Shown piece by piece: positions 39,601-52,641 of a stretch of 64,000 nt of DNA (position 1 is its first letter; each line of letters begins with the position of its first letter). The notes beneath the pieces are model-generated. The model worked only from the letters and a program-made list of their open reading frames with translations, made no database searches and had not been told where the DNA came from. The translations under genes and the position numbers were made by a program. This DNA is from Auanema rhodensis (taxonomy: Eukaryota > Nematoda > Chromadorea > Rhabditida > Rhabditidae), in assembly GCA_964057225.1 (NCBI GenBank), contig OZ059897.1, positions 20,832,001-20,896,000 on the forward strand, given 5' to 3'.

Positions 39601-42600
39601 AAACATTTTGACAAAAATTTTTTCGAAAAATTTCAAAATAATTTAGCGAAAAGTAGATGTTTTTAGATTCCATTTTTCAAGGCAAAGACGATGGACAATG
39701 TTATTCAACGAAAAAATTATTTCTTCAGGGTGAAAATCGAGGATATAAGTGTGAACTTATATCAGTTGATATCTCGGTGCATTTTTAAGCTAGCGCAAAT
39801 CTGATAACACAGATCGACGCAGCTTAAAAATCCGCATCGAATGCACTATACTACATTGAGAAAAGCTTAATACAAAAATTAGTTATGATCGTTTGAAAAA
39901 TGATGCATTAGTGTATGTTGAGTTTCCATGTACACTCAACATTGCTTCCAAAAACATTTTGACAAAAATTTTTTCGAAAAATTTCAAAATAATTTAGCAA
40001 AAAGTAGATGTTTTTAGATTCCATTTTCCAAGGCAAAGACGATGAACAATGTTATTCAACGAAAAAATTATTTCTTCAGGGTGAAAATCGAGGATATAAG
40101 TGTGAACTTATATCAGTTGATATCTCGGTGCATTTTTAAGCTAGCGCAAATCTGATAACACAGATCGACGCAGCTTAAAAATCCGCATCGAATGCACTAT
40201 ACTACATTGAGAAAAGCTTAATACAAAAATTAGTTATGATCGTTTGAAAAATGATGCATTAGTGTATGTTGAGTTTCCATGTACACTCAACATTGCTTCC
40301 AAAAACATTTTGACAAAAATTTTTTCGAAAAATTTCAAAATAATTTAGCAAAAAGTAGATGTTTTTAGATTCCATTTTTCAAGGCAAAGACGATGGACAA
40401 TGTTATTCAACGAAAAAATTAATTCTTCAGGGTGAAAATCGAGGATATAAGTGTGAACTTATATCAGTTGATATCTCGGTGCATTTTTAAGCTAGCGCAA
40501 ATCTGATAACACAGATCGACGCAGCTTAAAAATCCGCATCGAATGCACTATACTACATTGAGAAAAGCTTAATACAAAAATTAGTTATGATCGTTTGAAA
40601 AATGATGCATTAGTGTATGTTGAGTTTCCATGTACACTCAACATTGCTTCCAAAAACATTTTGACAAAAATTTTTTCGAAAAATTTCAAAATAATTTAGC
40701 AAAAAGTAGATGTTTTTAGATTCCATTTTTTAAGGCAAAGACGATGGACAATGTTATTCAACGAAAAAATTAATTCTTCAGGGTGAAAATCGAGGATATA
40801 AGTGTGAACTTATATCAGTTGATATCTCGGTGCATTTTTAAGCTAGCGCAAATCTGATAACACAGATCGACGCAGCTTAAAAATCCGCATCGAATGCACT
40901 ATACTACATTGAGAAAAGCTTAATACAAAAATTAGTTATGATCGTTTGAAAAATGATGCATTAGTGTATGTTGAGTTTCCATGTACACTCAACATTGCTT
41001 CCAAAAACATTTTGACAAAAATTTTTTCGAAAAATTTCAAAATAATTTAGCAAAAAGTAGATGTTTTTAGATTCCATTTTTCAAGGCAAAGACGATGGAC
41101 AATGTTATTCAACGAAAAAATTAATTCTTCAGGGTGAAAATCGAGGATATAAGTGTGAACTTATATCACTTGATATCTCGGTGCATTTTTAAGCTAGCGC
41201 AAATCTGATAACACAGATCGACGCAGCTTAAAAATCCGCATCGAATGCACTATACTACATTGAAAAACGCTTAATACAAAAATTAGTTATGATCGTTTGA
41301 AAAATGATGCATTAGTGTATGTTGAGTTTCCATGTACACTCAACATTGCTTCCAAAAACATTTTGACAAAAATTTTTTCGAAAAATTTCAAAATAATTTA
41401 GCGAAAAGTAGATGTTTTTAGATTCGATTTTTCAAGGCAAAGACGATGGACAATGTTATTCAACGAAAAAATTAATTCTTCAGGGTGAAAATCGAGGATA
41501 TAAGTGTGAACTTATATCAGTTGATATCTCGGTGCATTTTTAAGCTAGCGCAAATCTGATAACACAGATCGACGCAGCTTAAAAATCCGCATCGAATGCA
41601 CTATACTACATTGAAAAACGCTTAATACAAAAATTAGTTATGATCGTTTGAAAAATGATGCATTAGTGTATGTTGAGTTTCCATGTACACTCAACATTGC
41701 TTCCAAAAACATTTTGACAAAAATTTTTTCGAAAAATTTCAAAATAATTTAGCGAAAAGTAGATGTTTTTAGATTCGATTTTTCAAGGCAAAGACGATGG
41801 ACAATGTTATTCAACGAAAAAATTAATTCTTCAGGGTGAAAATCGAGGATATAAGTGTGAACTTATATCAGTTGATATCTCGGTGCATTTTTAAGCTAGC
41901 GCAAATCTGATAACACAGATCGACGCAGCTTAAAAATCCGCATCGAATGCACTATACTACATTGAAAAACGCTTAATACAAAAATTAGTTATGATCGTTT
42001 GAAAAATGATGCATTAGTGTATGTTGAGTTTCCATGTACACTCAACATTGCTTCCAAAAACATTTTGACAAAAATTTTTTCGAAGAATTTCAAAATAATT
42101 TAGCGAAAAGTAGATGTTTTTAGATTTGATTTTTCAAGGCAAAGACGATGGACAATGTTATTCAACGAAAAAATTAATTCTTCAGGGTGAAAATCGAGGA
42201 TATAAGTGTGAACTTATATCAGTTGATATCTCGGTGCATTTTTAAGCTAGCGCAAATCTGATAACACAGATCGACGCAGCTTAAAAATCCGCATCGAATG
42301 CACTATACTACATTGAGAAAAGCTTAATACAAAAATTAGTTATGATCGTTTGAAAAATGATGCATTAGTGTATGTTGAGTTTCCATGTACACTCAACATT
42401 GCTTCCAAAAACATTTTGACAAAAATTTTTTCGAAAAATTTCAAAATAATTTAGCAAAAAGTAGATGTTTTTAGATTCCTTTTTTCAAGGCAAAGACGAT
42501 GGACAATGTTATTCAACGAAAAAATTATTTCTTCAGGGTGAGAATCGAGGATATAAGTGTGAACTTATATCAGTTGATATCTCGGTGCATTTTTAAGCTA

Positions 42601-42813
42601 GCGCAAATCTGATAACACAGATCGACGCAGCTTAAAAATCCGCATCGAATGCACTATACTACATTGAAAAACGCTTGATACAAAAATTAGTTATGATCGT
42701 TTGAAAAATGATGCATTAGTGTATGTTGAGTTTCCATGTACACTCAACATTGCTTCCAAAAACATTTTGACAAAAATTTTTTCGAAAAATTTCAAAATAA
42801 TTTAGCGAAAAGT

Positions 42814-45621
42814 AGATGTTTTTAGATTCGATTTTTCAAGGCAAAGACGATGGACAATGTTATTCAACGAAAAAATTAATTCTTCAGGGTGAAAATCGAG
42901 GATATAAGTGTGAACTTATATCAGTTGATATCTCGGTGCATTTTTCAGCTAGCGCAAATCTGATAACACAGATCGACGCAGCTTAAAAATCCGCATCGAA
43001 TGCACTATATTACATTGAAAAACGCTTAATACAAAAATTAGTTATGATCGTTTGAAAAATGATGCATTAGTGTATGTTGAGTTTCCATGTACACTCAACA
43101 TTGCTTCCAAAAACATTTTGACAAAAATTTTTTCGGAAAATTTCAAAATAATTTAGCAAAAAGTAAATGTTTTTAAATTCCTTTTTTCAAGGCAAAGACG
43201 ATGGACAATGTTATTCAACGAAAAAATTAATTCTTCAGGGTTAAAATCGAGGATATAAGTGTGAACTTATATCAGTTGATATCTCGGTGCATTTTTAAGC
43301 TAGCGCAAATCTGATAACACAGATCGACGCAGCTTAAAAATCCGCATCGAATGCACTATATTACATTGAAAAACGCTTAATACAAAAATTAGTTATGATC
43401 GTTTGAAAAATGATGCATTAGTGTATGTTGAGTTTCCATGTACACTCAACATTGCTTCCAAAAACATTTTGACAAAAATTTTTTCGGAAAATTTCAAAAT
43501 AATTTAGCAAAAAGTAAATGTTTTTAAATTCCTTTTTTCAAGGCAAAGACGATGGACAATGTTATTCAACGAAAAAATTAATTCTTCAGGGTTAAAATCG
43601 AGGATATAAGTGTGAACTTATATCAGTTGATATCTCGGTGCATTTTTAAGCTAGCGCAAATCTGATAACACAGATCGACGCAGCTTAAAAATCCGCATCG
43701 AATGCACTATATTACATTGAGAAACACTTGATACAAAAATTAGTTATGATCGTTTGAAAAATGATGCATTAGTGTATGTTGAGTTTCCATGTACACTCAA
43801 CATTGCTTCCAAAAACATTTTGACAAAAATTTTTTCGAAAAATTTCAAAATAATTTAGCAAAAAGTAGATGTTTTAAGATTCCATTTTTCAAGGCAAAGA
43901 CGATGGACAATGTTATTCAACGAAAAAATTAATTCTTCAGGGTGAAAATCGAGGATATAAGTGTGAACTTATATCAGTTGATATCTCGGTGCATTTTTAA
44001 GCTAGCGCAAATCTGATAACACAGATCGACGCAGCTTAAAAATCCGCATCGAATGCACTATACTACATTGAGAAAAGCTTAATACAAAAATTAGTTATGA
44101 TCGTTTGAAAAATGATGCATTAGTGTATGTTGAGTTTCCATGTACACTCAACATTGCTTCCAAAAACATTTTGACAAAAATTTTTTCGAAAAATTTCAAA
44201 ATAATTTAGCGAAAAGTAGATGTTTTTAGATTCGATTTTTCAAGGCAAAGACGATGGACAATGTTATTCAACGAAAAAATTAATTCTTCAGGGTGAAAAT
44301 CGAGGATATAAGTGTGAACTTATATCAGTTGATATCTCGGTGCATTTTTAAGCTAGCGCAAATCTGATAACACAGATCGACGCAGCTTAAAAATCCGCAT
44401 CGAATGCACTATATTACATTGAAAAACGCTTAATACAAAAATTAGTTATGATCGTTTGAAAAATGATGCATTAGTGTATGTTGAGTTTCCATGTACACTC
44501 AACATTGCTTCCAAAAACATTTTGACAAAAATTTTTTCGGAAAATTTCAAAATAATTTAGCAAAAAGTAAATGTTTTTAAATTCCTTTTTTCAAGGCAAA
44601 GACGATGGACAATGTTATTCAACGAAAAAATTAATTCTTCAGGGTTAAAATCGAGGATATAAGTGTGAACTTATATCAGTTGATATCTCGGTGCATTTTT
44701 AAGCTAGCGCAAATCTGATAACACAGATCGACGCAGCTTAAAAATCCGCATCGAATGCACTATATTACATTGAAAAACGCTTAATACAAAAATTAGTTAT
44801 GATCGTTTGAAAAATGATGCATTAGTGTATGTTGAGTTTCCATGTACACTCAACATTGCTTCCAAAAACATTTTGACAAAAATTTTTTCGGAAAATTTCA
44901 AAATAATTTAGCAAAAAGTAAATGTTTTTAAATTCCTTTTTTCAAGGCAAAGACGATGGACAATGTTATTCAACGAAAAAATTAATTCTTCAGGGTTAAA
45001 ATCGAGGATATAAGTGTGAACTTATATCAGTTGATATCTCGGTGCATTTTTAAGCTAGCGCAAATCTGATAACACAGATCGACGCAGCTTAAAAATCCGC
45101 ATCGAATGCACTATATTACATTGAGAAACACTTGATACAAAAATTAGTTATGATCGTTTGAAAAATGATGCATTAGTGTATGTTGAGTTTCCATGTACAC
45201 TCAACATTGCTTCCAAAAACATTTTGACAAAAATTTTTTCGAAAAATTTCAAAATAATTTAGCAAAAAGTAGATGTTTTAAGATTCCATTTTTCAAGGCA
45301 AAGACGATGGACAATGTTATTCAACGAAAAATTTAATTCTTCAGGGTGAAAATCGAGGATATAAGTGTGAACTTATATCAGTTGATATCTCGGTGCATTT
45401 TTAAGCTAGCGCAAATCTGATAACACAGATCGACGCAGCTTAAAAATCCGCATCGAATGCACTATACTACATTGAGAAAAGCTTAATACAAAAATTAGTT
45501 ATGATCGTTTGAAAAATGATGCATTAGTGTATGTTGAGTTTCCATGTACACTCAACATTGCTTCCAAAAACATTTTGACAAAAATTTTTTCGAAAAATTT
45601 CAAAATAATTTAGCAAAAAGT
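42814..45621 (+). repeat. Four-monomer tandem duplication (1,404 bp x 2)
   Basis: Two copies (42814-44217 and 44218-45621) each contain a CGAAAAGTAG/GATTCGA unit with TATTAC and CGGAAAATTTC, a C unit with back GAAAAACGCTTAAT, a C unit with back GAGAAACACTTGAT, and a D-like TTTTAAG unit. All spacings are 351 bp. Private differences are TTTTTCAGCT near 42945 in copy 1 and GAAAAATTTAATT near 45326 in copy 2. A shorter relative with a single C lies at 38251-39303. Confidence 0.9.
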
Positions 45622-46323
45622 AGATGTTTTTAGATTCCATTTTTTAAGGCAAAGACGATGGACAATGTTATTCAACGAAAAAATTAATTCTTCAGGGTGA
45701 AAATCGAGGATATAAGTGTGAACTTATATCAGTTGATATCTCGGTGCATTTTTAAGCTAGCGCAAATCTGATAACACAGATCGACGCAGCTTAAAAATCC
45801 GCATCGAATGCACTATACTACATTGAGAAAAGCTTAATACAAAAATTAGTTATGATCGTTTGAAAAATGATGCATTAGTGTATGTTGAGTTTCCATGTAC
45901 ACTCAACATTGCTTCCAAAAACATTTTGACAAAAATTTTTTCGAAAAATTTCAAAATAATTTAGCAAAAAGTAGATGTTTTTAGATTCCATTTTTCAAGG
46001 CAAAGACGATGGACAATGTTATTCAACGAAAAAATTATTTCTTCAGGGTGAGAATCGAGGATATAAGTGTGAACTTATATCAGTTGATATCTCGGTGCAT
46101 TTTTAAGCTAGCGCAAATCTGATAACACAGATCGACGCAGCTTAAAAATCCGCATCGAATGCACTATACTACATTGAAAAACGCTTGATACAAAAATTAG
46201 TTATGATCGTTTGAAAAATGATGCATTAGTGTATGTTGAGTTTCCATGTACACTCAACATTGCTTCCAAAAACATTTTGACAAAAATTTTTTCGAAAAAT
46301 TTCAAAATAATTTAGCAAAAAGT

Positions 46324-49300
46324 AGATGTTTTTAGATTCCATTTTCCAAGGCAAAGACGATGGACAATGTTATTCAACGAAAAAATTATTTCTTCAGGGT
46401 GAAAATCGAGGATGTAAGTGTGAACTTATATCAGTTGATATCTCGGTGCATTTTTAAGCTAGCGCAAATCTGATAACACAGATCGACGCAGCTTAAAAAT
46501 CCGCATCGAATGCACTATACTACATTGAGAAAAGCTTAATACAAAAATTAGTTATGATCGTTTGAAAAATGATGCATTAGTGTATGTTGAGTTTCCATGT
46601 ACACTCAACATTGCTTCCAAAAACATTTTGACAAAAATTTTTTCGAAAAATTTCAAAATAATTTAGCAAAAAGTAGATGTTTTTAGATTCCATTTTTCAA
46701 GGCAAAGACGATGGACAATGTTATTCAACGAAAAAATTATTTCTTCAGGGTGAAAATCGAGGATATAAGTGTGAACTTATATCAGTTGATATCTCGGTGC
46801 ATTTTTAAGCTAGCGCAAATCTGATAACACAGATCGACGCAGCTTAAAAATCCGCATCGAATGCACTATACTACATTGAGAAAAGCTTAATACAAAAATT
46901 AGTTATGATCGTTTGAAAAATGATGCATTAGTGTATGTTGAGTTTCCATGTACACTCAACATTGCTTCCAAAAACATTTTGACAAAAATTTTTTCGAAAA
47001 ATTTCAAAATAATTTAGCAAAAAGTAGATGTTTTTAGATTCCATTTTCCAAGGCAAAGACGATGGACAATGTTATTCAACGAAAAAATTATTTCTTCAGG
47101 GTGAAAATCGAGGATGTAAGTGTGAACTTATATCAGTTGATATCTCGGTGCATTTTTAAGCTAGCGCAAATCTGATAACACAGATCGACGCAGCTTAAAA
47201 ATCCGCATCGAATGCACTATACTACATTGAGAAAAGCTTAATACAAAAATTAGTTATGATCGTTTGAAAAATGATGCATTAGTGTATGTTGAGTTTCCAT
47301 GTACACTCAACATTGCTTCCAAAAACATTTTGACAAAAATTTTTTCGAAAAATTTCAAAATAATTTAGCAAAAAGTAGATGTTTTTAGATTCCATTTTTC
47401 AAGGCAAAGACGATGGACAATGTTATTCAACGAAAAAATTAATTCTTCAGGGTGAAAATCGAGGATATAAGTGTGAACTTATATCAGTTGATATCTCGGT
47501 GCATTTTCAAGCTAGCGCAAATCTGATAACACAGATCGACGCAGCTTAAAAATCCGCATCGAATGCACTATACTACATTGAGAAAAGCTTAATACAAAAA
47601 TTAGTTATGATCGTTTGAAAAATGATGCATTAGTGTATGTTGAGTTTCCATGTACACTCAACATTGCTTCCAAAAACATTTTGACAAAAATTTTTTCGAA
47701 AAATTTCAAAATAATTTAGCAAAAAGTAGATGTTTTTAGATTCCATTTTTCAAGGCAAAGACGATGGACAATGTTATTCAACGAAAAAATTAATTCTTCA
47801 GGGTGAAAATCGAGGATATAAGTGTGAACTTATATCAGTTGATATCTCGGTGCATTTTTAAGCTAGCGCAAATCTGATAACACAGATCGACGCAGCTTAA
47901 AAATCCGCATCGAATGCACTATACTACATTGAAAAACGCTTAATACAAAAATTAGTTATGATCGTTTGAAAAATGATGCATTAGTGTATGTTGAGTTTCC
48001 ATGTACACTCAACATTGCTTCCAAAAACATTTTGACAAAAATTTTTTCGAAAAATTTCAAAATAATTTAGCAAAAAGTAGATGTTTTTAGATTCCATTTT
48101 TCAAGGCAAAGACGATGGACAATGTTATTCAACGAAAAAATTAATTCTTCAGGGTGAAAATCGAGGATATAAGTGTGAACTTATATCAGTTGATATCTCG
48201 GTGCATTTTCAAGCTAGCGCAAATCTGATAACACAGATCGACGCAGCTTAAAAATCCGCATCGAATGCACTATACTACATTGAGAAAAGCTTAATACAAA
48301 AATTAGTTATGATCGTTTGAAAAATGATGCATTAGTGTATGTTGAGTTTCCATGTACACTCAACATTGCTTCCAAAAACATTTTGACAAAAATTTTTTCG
48401 AAAAATTTCAAAATAATTTAGCAAAAAGTAGATGTTTTTAGATTCCATTTTTCAAGGCAAAGACGATGGACAATGTTATTCAACGAAAAAATTATTTCTT
48501 CAGGGTGAAAATCGAGGATATAAGTGTGAACTTATATCAGTTGATATCTCGGTGCATTTTTAAGCTAGCGCAAATCTGATAACACAGATCGACGCAGCTT
48601 AAAAATCCGCATCGAATGCACTATACTACATTGAGAAAAGCTTAATACAAAAATTAGTTATGATCGTTTGAAAAATGATGCATTAGTGTATGTTGAGTTT
48701 CCATGTACACTCAACATTGCTTCCAAAAACATTTTGACAAAAATTTTTTCGAAAAATTTCAAAATAATTTAGCAAAAAGTAGATGTTTTTAGATTCCATT
48801 TTCCAAGGCAAAGACGATGGACAATGTTATTCAACGAAAAAATTATTTCTTCAGGGTGAAAATCGAGGATATAAGTGTGAACTTATATCAGTTGATATCT
48901 CGGTGCATTTTTAAGCTAGCGCAAATCTGATAACACAGATCGACGCAGCTTAAAAATCCGCATCGAATGCACTATACTACATTGAAAAACGCTTAATACA
49001 AAAATTAGTTATGATCGTTTGAAAAATGATGCATTAGTGTATGTTGAGTTTCCATGTACACTCAACATTGCTTCCAAAAACATTTTGACAAAAATTTTTT
49101 CGAAAAATTTCAAAATAATTTAGCAAAAAGTAGATGTTTTTAGATTCCATTTTTCAAGGCAAAGACGATGGACAATGTTATTCAACGAAAAAATTAATTC
49201 TTCAGGGTGAAAATCGAGGATATAAGTGTGAACTTATATCAGTTGATATCTCGGTGCATTTTCAAGCTAGCGCAAATCTGATAACACAGATCGACGCAGC

Positions 49301-49833
49301 TTAAAAATCCGCATCGAATGCACTATACTACATTGAGAAAAGCTTAATACAAAAATTAGTTATGATCGTTTGAAAAATGATGCATTAGTGTATGTTGAGT
49401 TTCCATGTACACTCAACATTGCTTCCAAAAACATTTTGACAAAAATTTTTTCGAAAAATTTCAAAATAATTTAGCAAAAAGTAGATGTTTTTAGATTCCA
49501 TTTTTCAAGGCAAAGACGATGGACAATGTTATTCAACGAAAAAATTAATTCTTCAGGGTGAAAATCGAGGATATAAGTGTGAACTTATATCAGTTGATAT
49601 CTCGGTGCATTTTTAAGCTAGCGCAAATCTGATAACACAGATCGACGCAGCTTAAAAATCCGCATCGAATGCACTATACTACATTGAAAAACGCTTAATA
49701 CAAAAATTAGTTATGATCGTTTGAAAAATGATGCATTAGTGTATGTTGAGTTTCCATGTACACTCAACATTGCTTCCAAAAACATTTTGACAAAAATTTT
49801 TTCGAAAAATTTCAAAATAATTTAGCGAAAAGT
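46324..49833 (+). repeat. Nested two- and five-monomer duplications
   Basis: CCATTTTCC with GGATGTAAG occurs in units starting at 46324 and 47026, 702 bp apart. The series ATTATTTC unit, CCATTTTCC unit, TTTTCAAG unit, GAAAAACG unit (from 46675) is repeated from 48430, an offset of 1,755 bp. The TTTTCAAG markers GCATTTTCAA start at 47501 and 49256. A further TTTTCAAG copy at 48079 sits two monomers after the first. This is the third region with a five-monomer offset. Confidence 0.8.
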
Positions 49834-52641
49834 AGATGTTTTTAGATTCGATTTTTCAAGGCAAAGACGATGGACAATGTTATTCAACGAAAAAATTAAT
49901 TCTTCAGGGTGAAAATCGAGGATATAAGTGTGAACTTATATCAGTTGATATCTCGGTGCATTTTTAAGCTAGCGCAAATCTGATAACACAGATCGACGCA
50001 GCTTAAAAATCCGCATCGAATGCACTATACTACATTGAGAAAAGCTTAATACAAAAATTAGTTATGATCGTTTGAAAAATGATGCATTAGTGTATGTTGA
50101 GTTTCCATGTACACTCAACATTGCTTCCAAAAACATTTTGACAAAAATTTTTTCGAAAAATTTCAAAATAATTTAGCAAAAAGTAGATGTTTTTAGATTC
50201 CATTTTTCAAGGCAAAGACGATGGACAATGTTATTCAACGAAAAAATTAATTCTTCAGGGTGAAAATCGAGGATATAAGTGTGAACTTATATCAGTTGAT
50301 ATCTCGGTGCATTTTTAAGCTAGCGCAAATCTGATAACACAGATCGACGCAGCTTAAAAATCCGCATCGAATGCACAATACTACATTGAAAAACGCTTAA
50401 TACAAAAATTAGTTATGATCGTTTGAAAAATGATGCATTAGTGTATGTTGAGTTTCCATGTACACTCAACATTGCTTCCAAAAACATTTTGACAAAAATT
50501 TTTTCGAAAAATTTCAAAATAATTTAGCAAAAAGTAGATGTTTTTAGATTCCATTTTCCAAGGCAAAGACGATGGACAATGTTATTCAACGAAAAAATTA
50601 TTTCTTCAGGGTGAAAATCGAGGATATAAGTGTGAACTTATATCAGTTGATATCTCGGTGCATTTTTAAGCTAGCGCAAATCTGATAACACAGATCGACG
50701 CAGCTTAAAAATCCGCATCGAATGCACTATACTACATTGAGAAAAGCTTAATACAAAAATTAGTTATGATCGTTTGAAAAATGATGCATTAGTGTATGTT
50801 GAGTTTACATGTACACTCAACATTGCTTCCAAAAACATTTTGACAAAAATTTTTTCGAAAAATTTCAAAATAATTTAGCGAAAAGTAGATGTTTTTAGAT
50901 TCGATTTTTCAAGGCAAAGACGATGGACAATGTTATTCAACGAAAAAATTAATTCTTCAGGGTGAAAATCGAGGATATAAATGTGAACTTATATCAGTTG
51001 ATATCTCGGTGCATTTTTAAGCTAGCGCAAATCTGATAACACAGATCGACGCAGCTTAAAAATCCGCATCGAATGCACTATACTACATTGAGAAAAGCTT
51101 AATACAAAAATTAGTTATGATCGTTTGAAAAATGATGCATTAGTGTATGTTGAGTTTCCATGTACACTCAACATTGCTTCCAAAAACATTTTGACAAAAA
51201 TTTTTTCGAAAAATTTCAAAATAATTTAGCAAAAAGTAGATGTTTTTAGATTCCTTTTTTCAAGGCAAAGACGATGGACAATGTTATTCAACGAAAAAAT
51301 TATTTCTTCAGGGTGAAAATCGAGGATATAAGTGTGAACTTATATCAGTTGATATCTCGGTGCATTTTTAAGCTAGCGCAAATCTGATAACACAGATCGA
51401 CGCAGCTTAAAAATCCGGATCGAATGCACTATACTACATTAAGAAACGCTTGATACAAAAATTAGTTATGATCGTTTGAAAAATGATGCATTAGTGTATG
51501 TTGAGTTTCCATGTACACTCAACATTGCTTCCAAAAACATTTTGACAAAAATTTTTTCGAAAAATTTCAAAATAATTTAGCAAAAAGTAGATGTTTTTAG
51601 ATTCCATTTTTCAAGGCAAAGACGATAGACAATGTTATTCAACGGAAAAGTTAATTCTTCAGGGTGAAAATCGAGGATATAAGTGTGAACTTATATCAGT
51701 TGATATCTCGGTGCATTTTTAAGCTAGCGCAAATCTGATAACACAGATCGACGCAGCTTAAAAATCCGCATCGAATGCACTATACTACATTGAGAAAAGC
51801 TTAATACAAAAATTAGTTATGATCGTTTGAAAAATGATGCATTAGTGTATGTTGAGTTTCCATGTACACTCAACATTGCTTCCAAAAACATTTTGACAAA
51901 AATTTTTTCGAAAAATTTCAAAATAATTTAGCAAAAAGTAGATGTTTTTAGATTCCTTTTTTCAAGGCAAAGACGATGGACAATGTTATTCAACGAGAAA
52001 ATTAATTCTTCAGGGTGAAAATCGAGGATATAAGTGTGAACTTATATCAGTTGATATCTCGGTGCATTTTTAAGCTAGCGCAAATCTGATAACACAGATC
52101 GACGCAGCTTAAAAATCCGCATCGAATGCACTATACTACATTGAGAAAAGCTTAATACAAAAATTAGTTATGATCGTTAGAAAAATGATGCATTAGTGTA
52201 TGTTGAGTTTCCATGTACACTCAACATTGCTTCCAAAAACATTTTGACAAAAATTTTTTCGAAAAATTTCAAAATAATTTAGCAAAAAGTAGATGTTTGT
52301 AGATTTCATTTTTCAAGGCAAAGACGATAGACAATGTTATTCAACGAAAAAATTAATTCTTCAGGGTGAAAATCGAGGATATAAGTGTGAACTTATATCA
52401 GTTGATATCTCGGTGCATTTTTAAGCTAGCGCAAATCTGATAACACAGATCGACGCAGCTTAAAAATCCGCATCGAATGCACTATACTACATTGAGAAAA
52501 GCTTAATACAAAAATTAGTTATGATCGTTTGAAAAATGATGCATTAGTGTATGTTGAGTTTCCATGTACACTCAACATTGCTTCCAAAAACATTTTGACA
52601 AAAATTTTTTCGAAAAATTTCAAAATAATTTAGCAAAAAGT

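Larger units (their letters stand above)
37549..51588 (+). repeat. Block 5: GATTCGA / CCATTTTCC / TTTTCAAG subfamilies, 40 units
   Basis: The deletion form of D disappears here. D-like units with TTTTAAG but the full CAAAAAGTAG junction (37549, 38953, 43867, 45271) replace it. CGAAAAGTAG/GATTCGA units are frequent (38251, 41410, 41761, 42112, 42814, 44218, 49834, 50887). CCATTTTCC units start at 40006, 46324, 47026, 48781 and 50536. TTTTTTAAGG units start at 39304, 40708 and 45622. Core variant TTTTCAAG appears in the units starting at 47377, 48079 and 49132. The module GATTCGA-C-D-like occurs at 38251-39303 and, with C doubled, twice at 42814-45621. Confidence 0.8.
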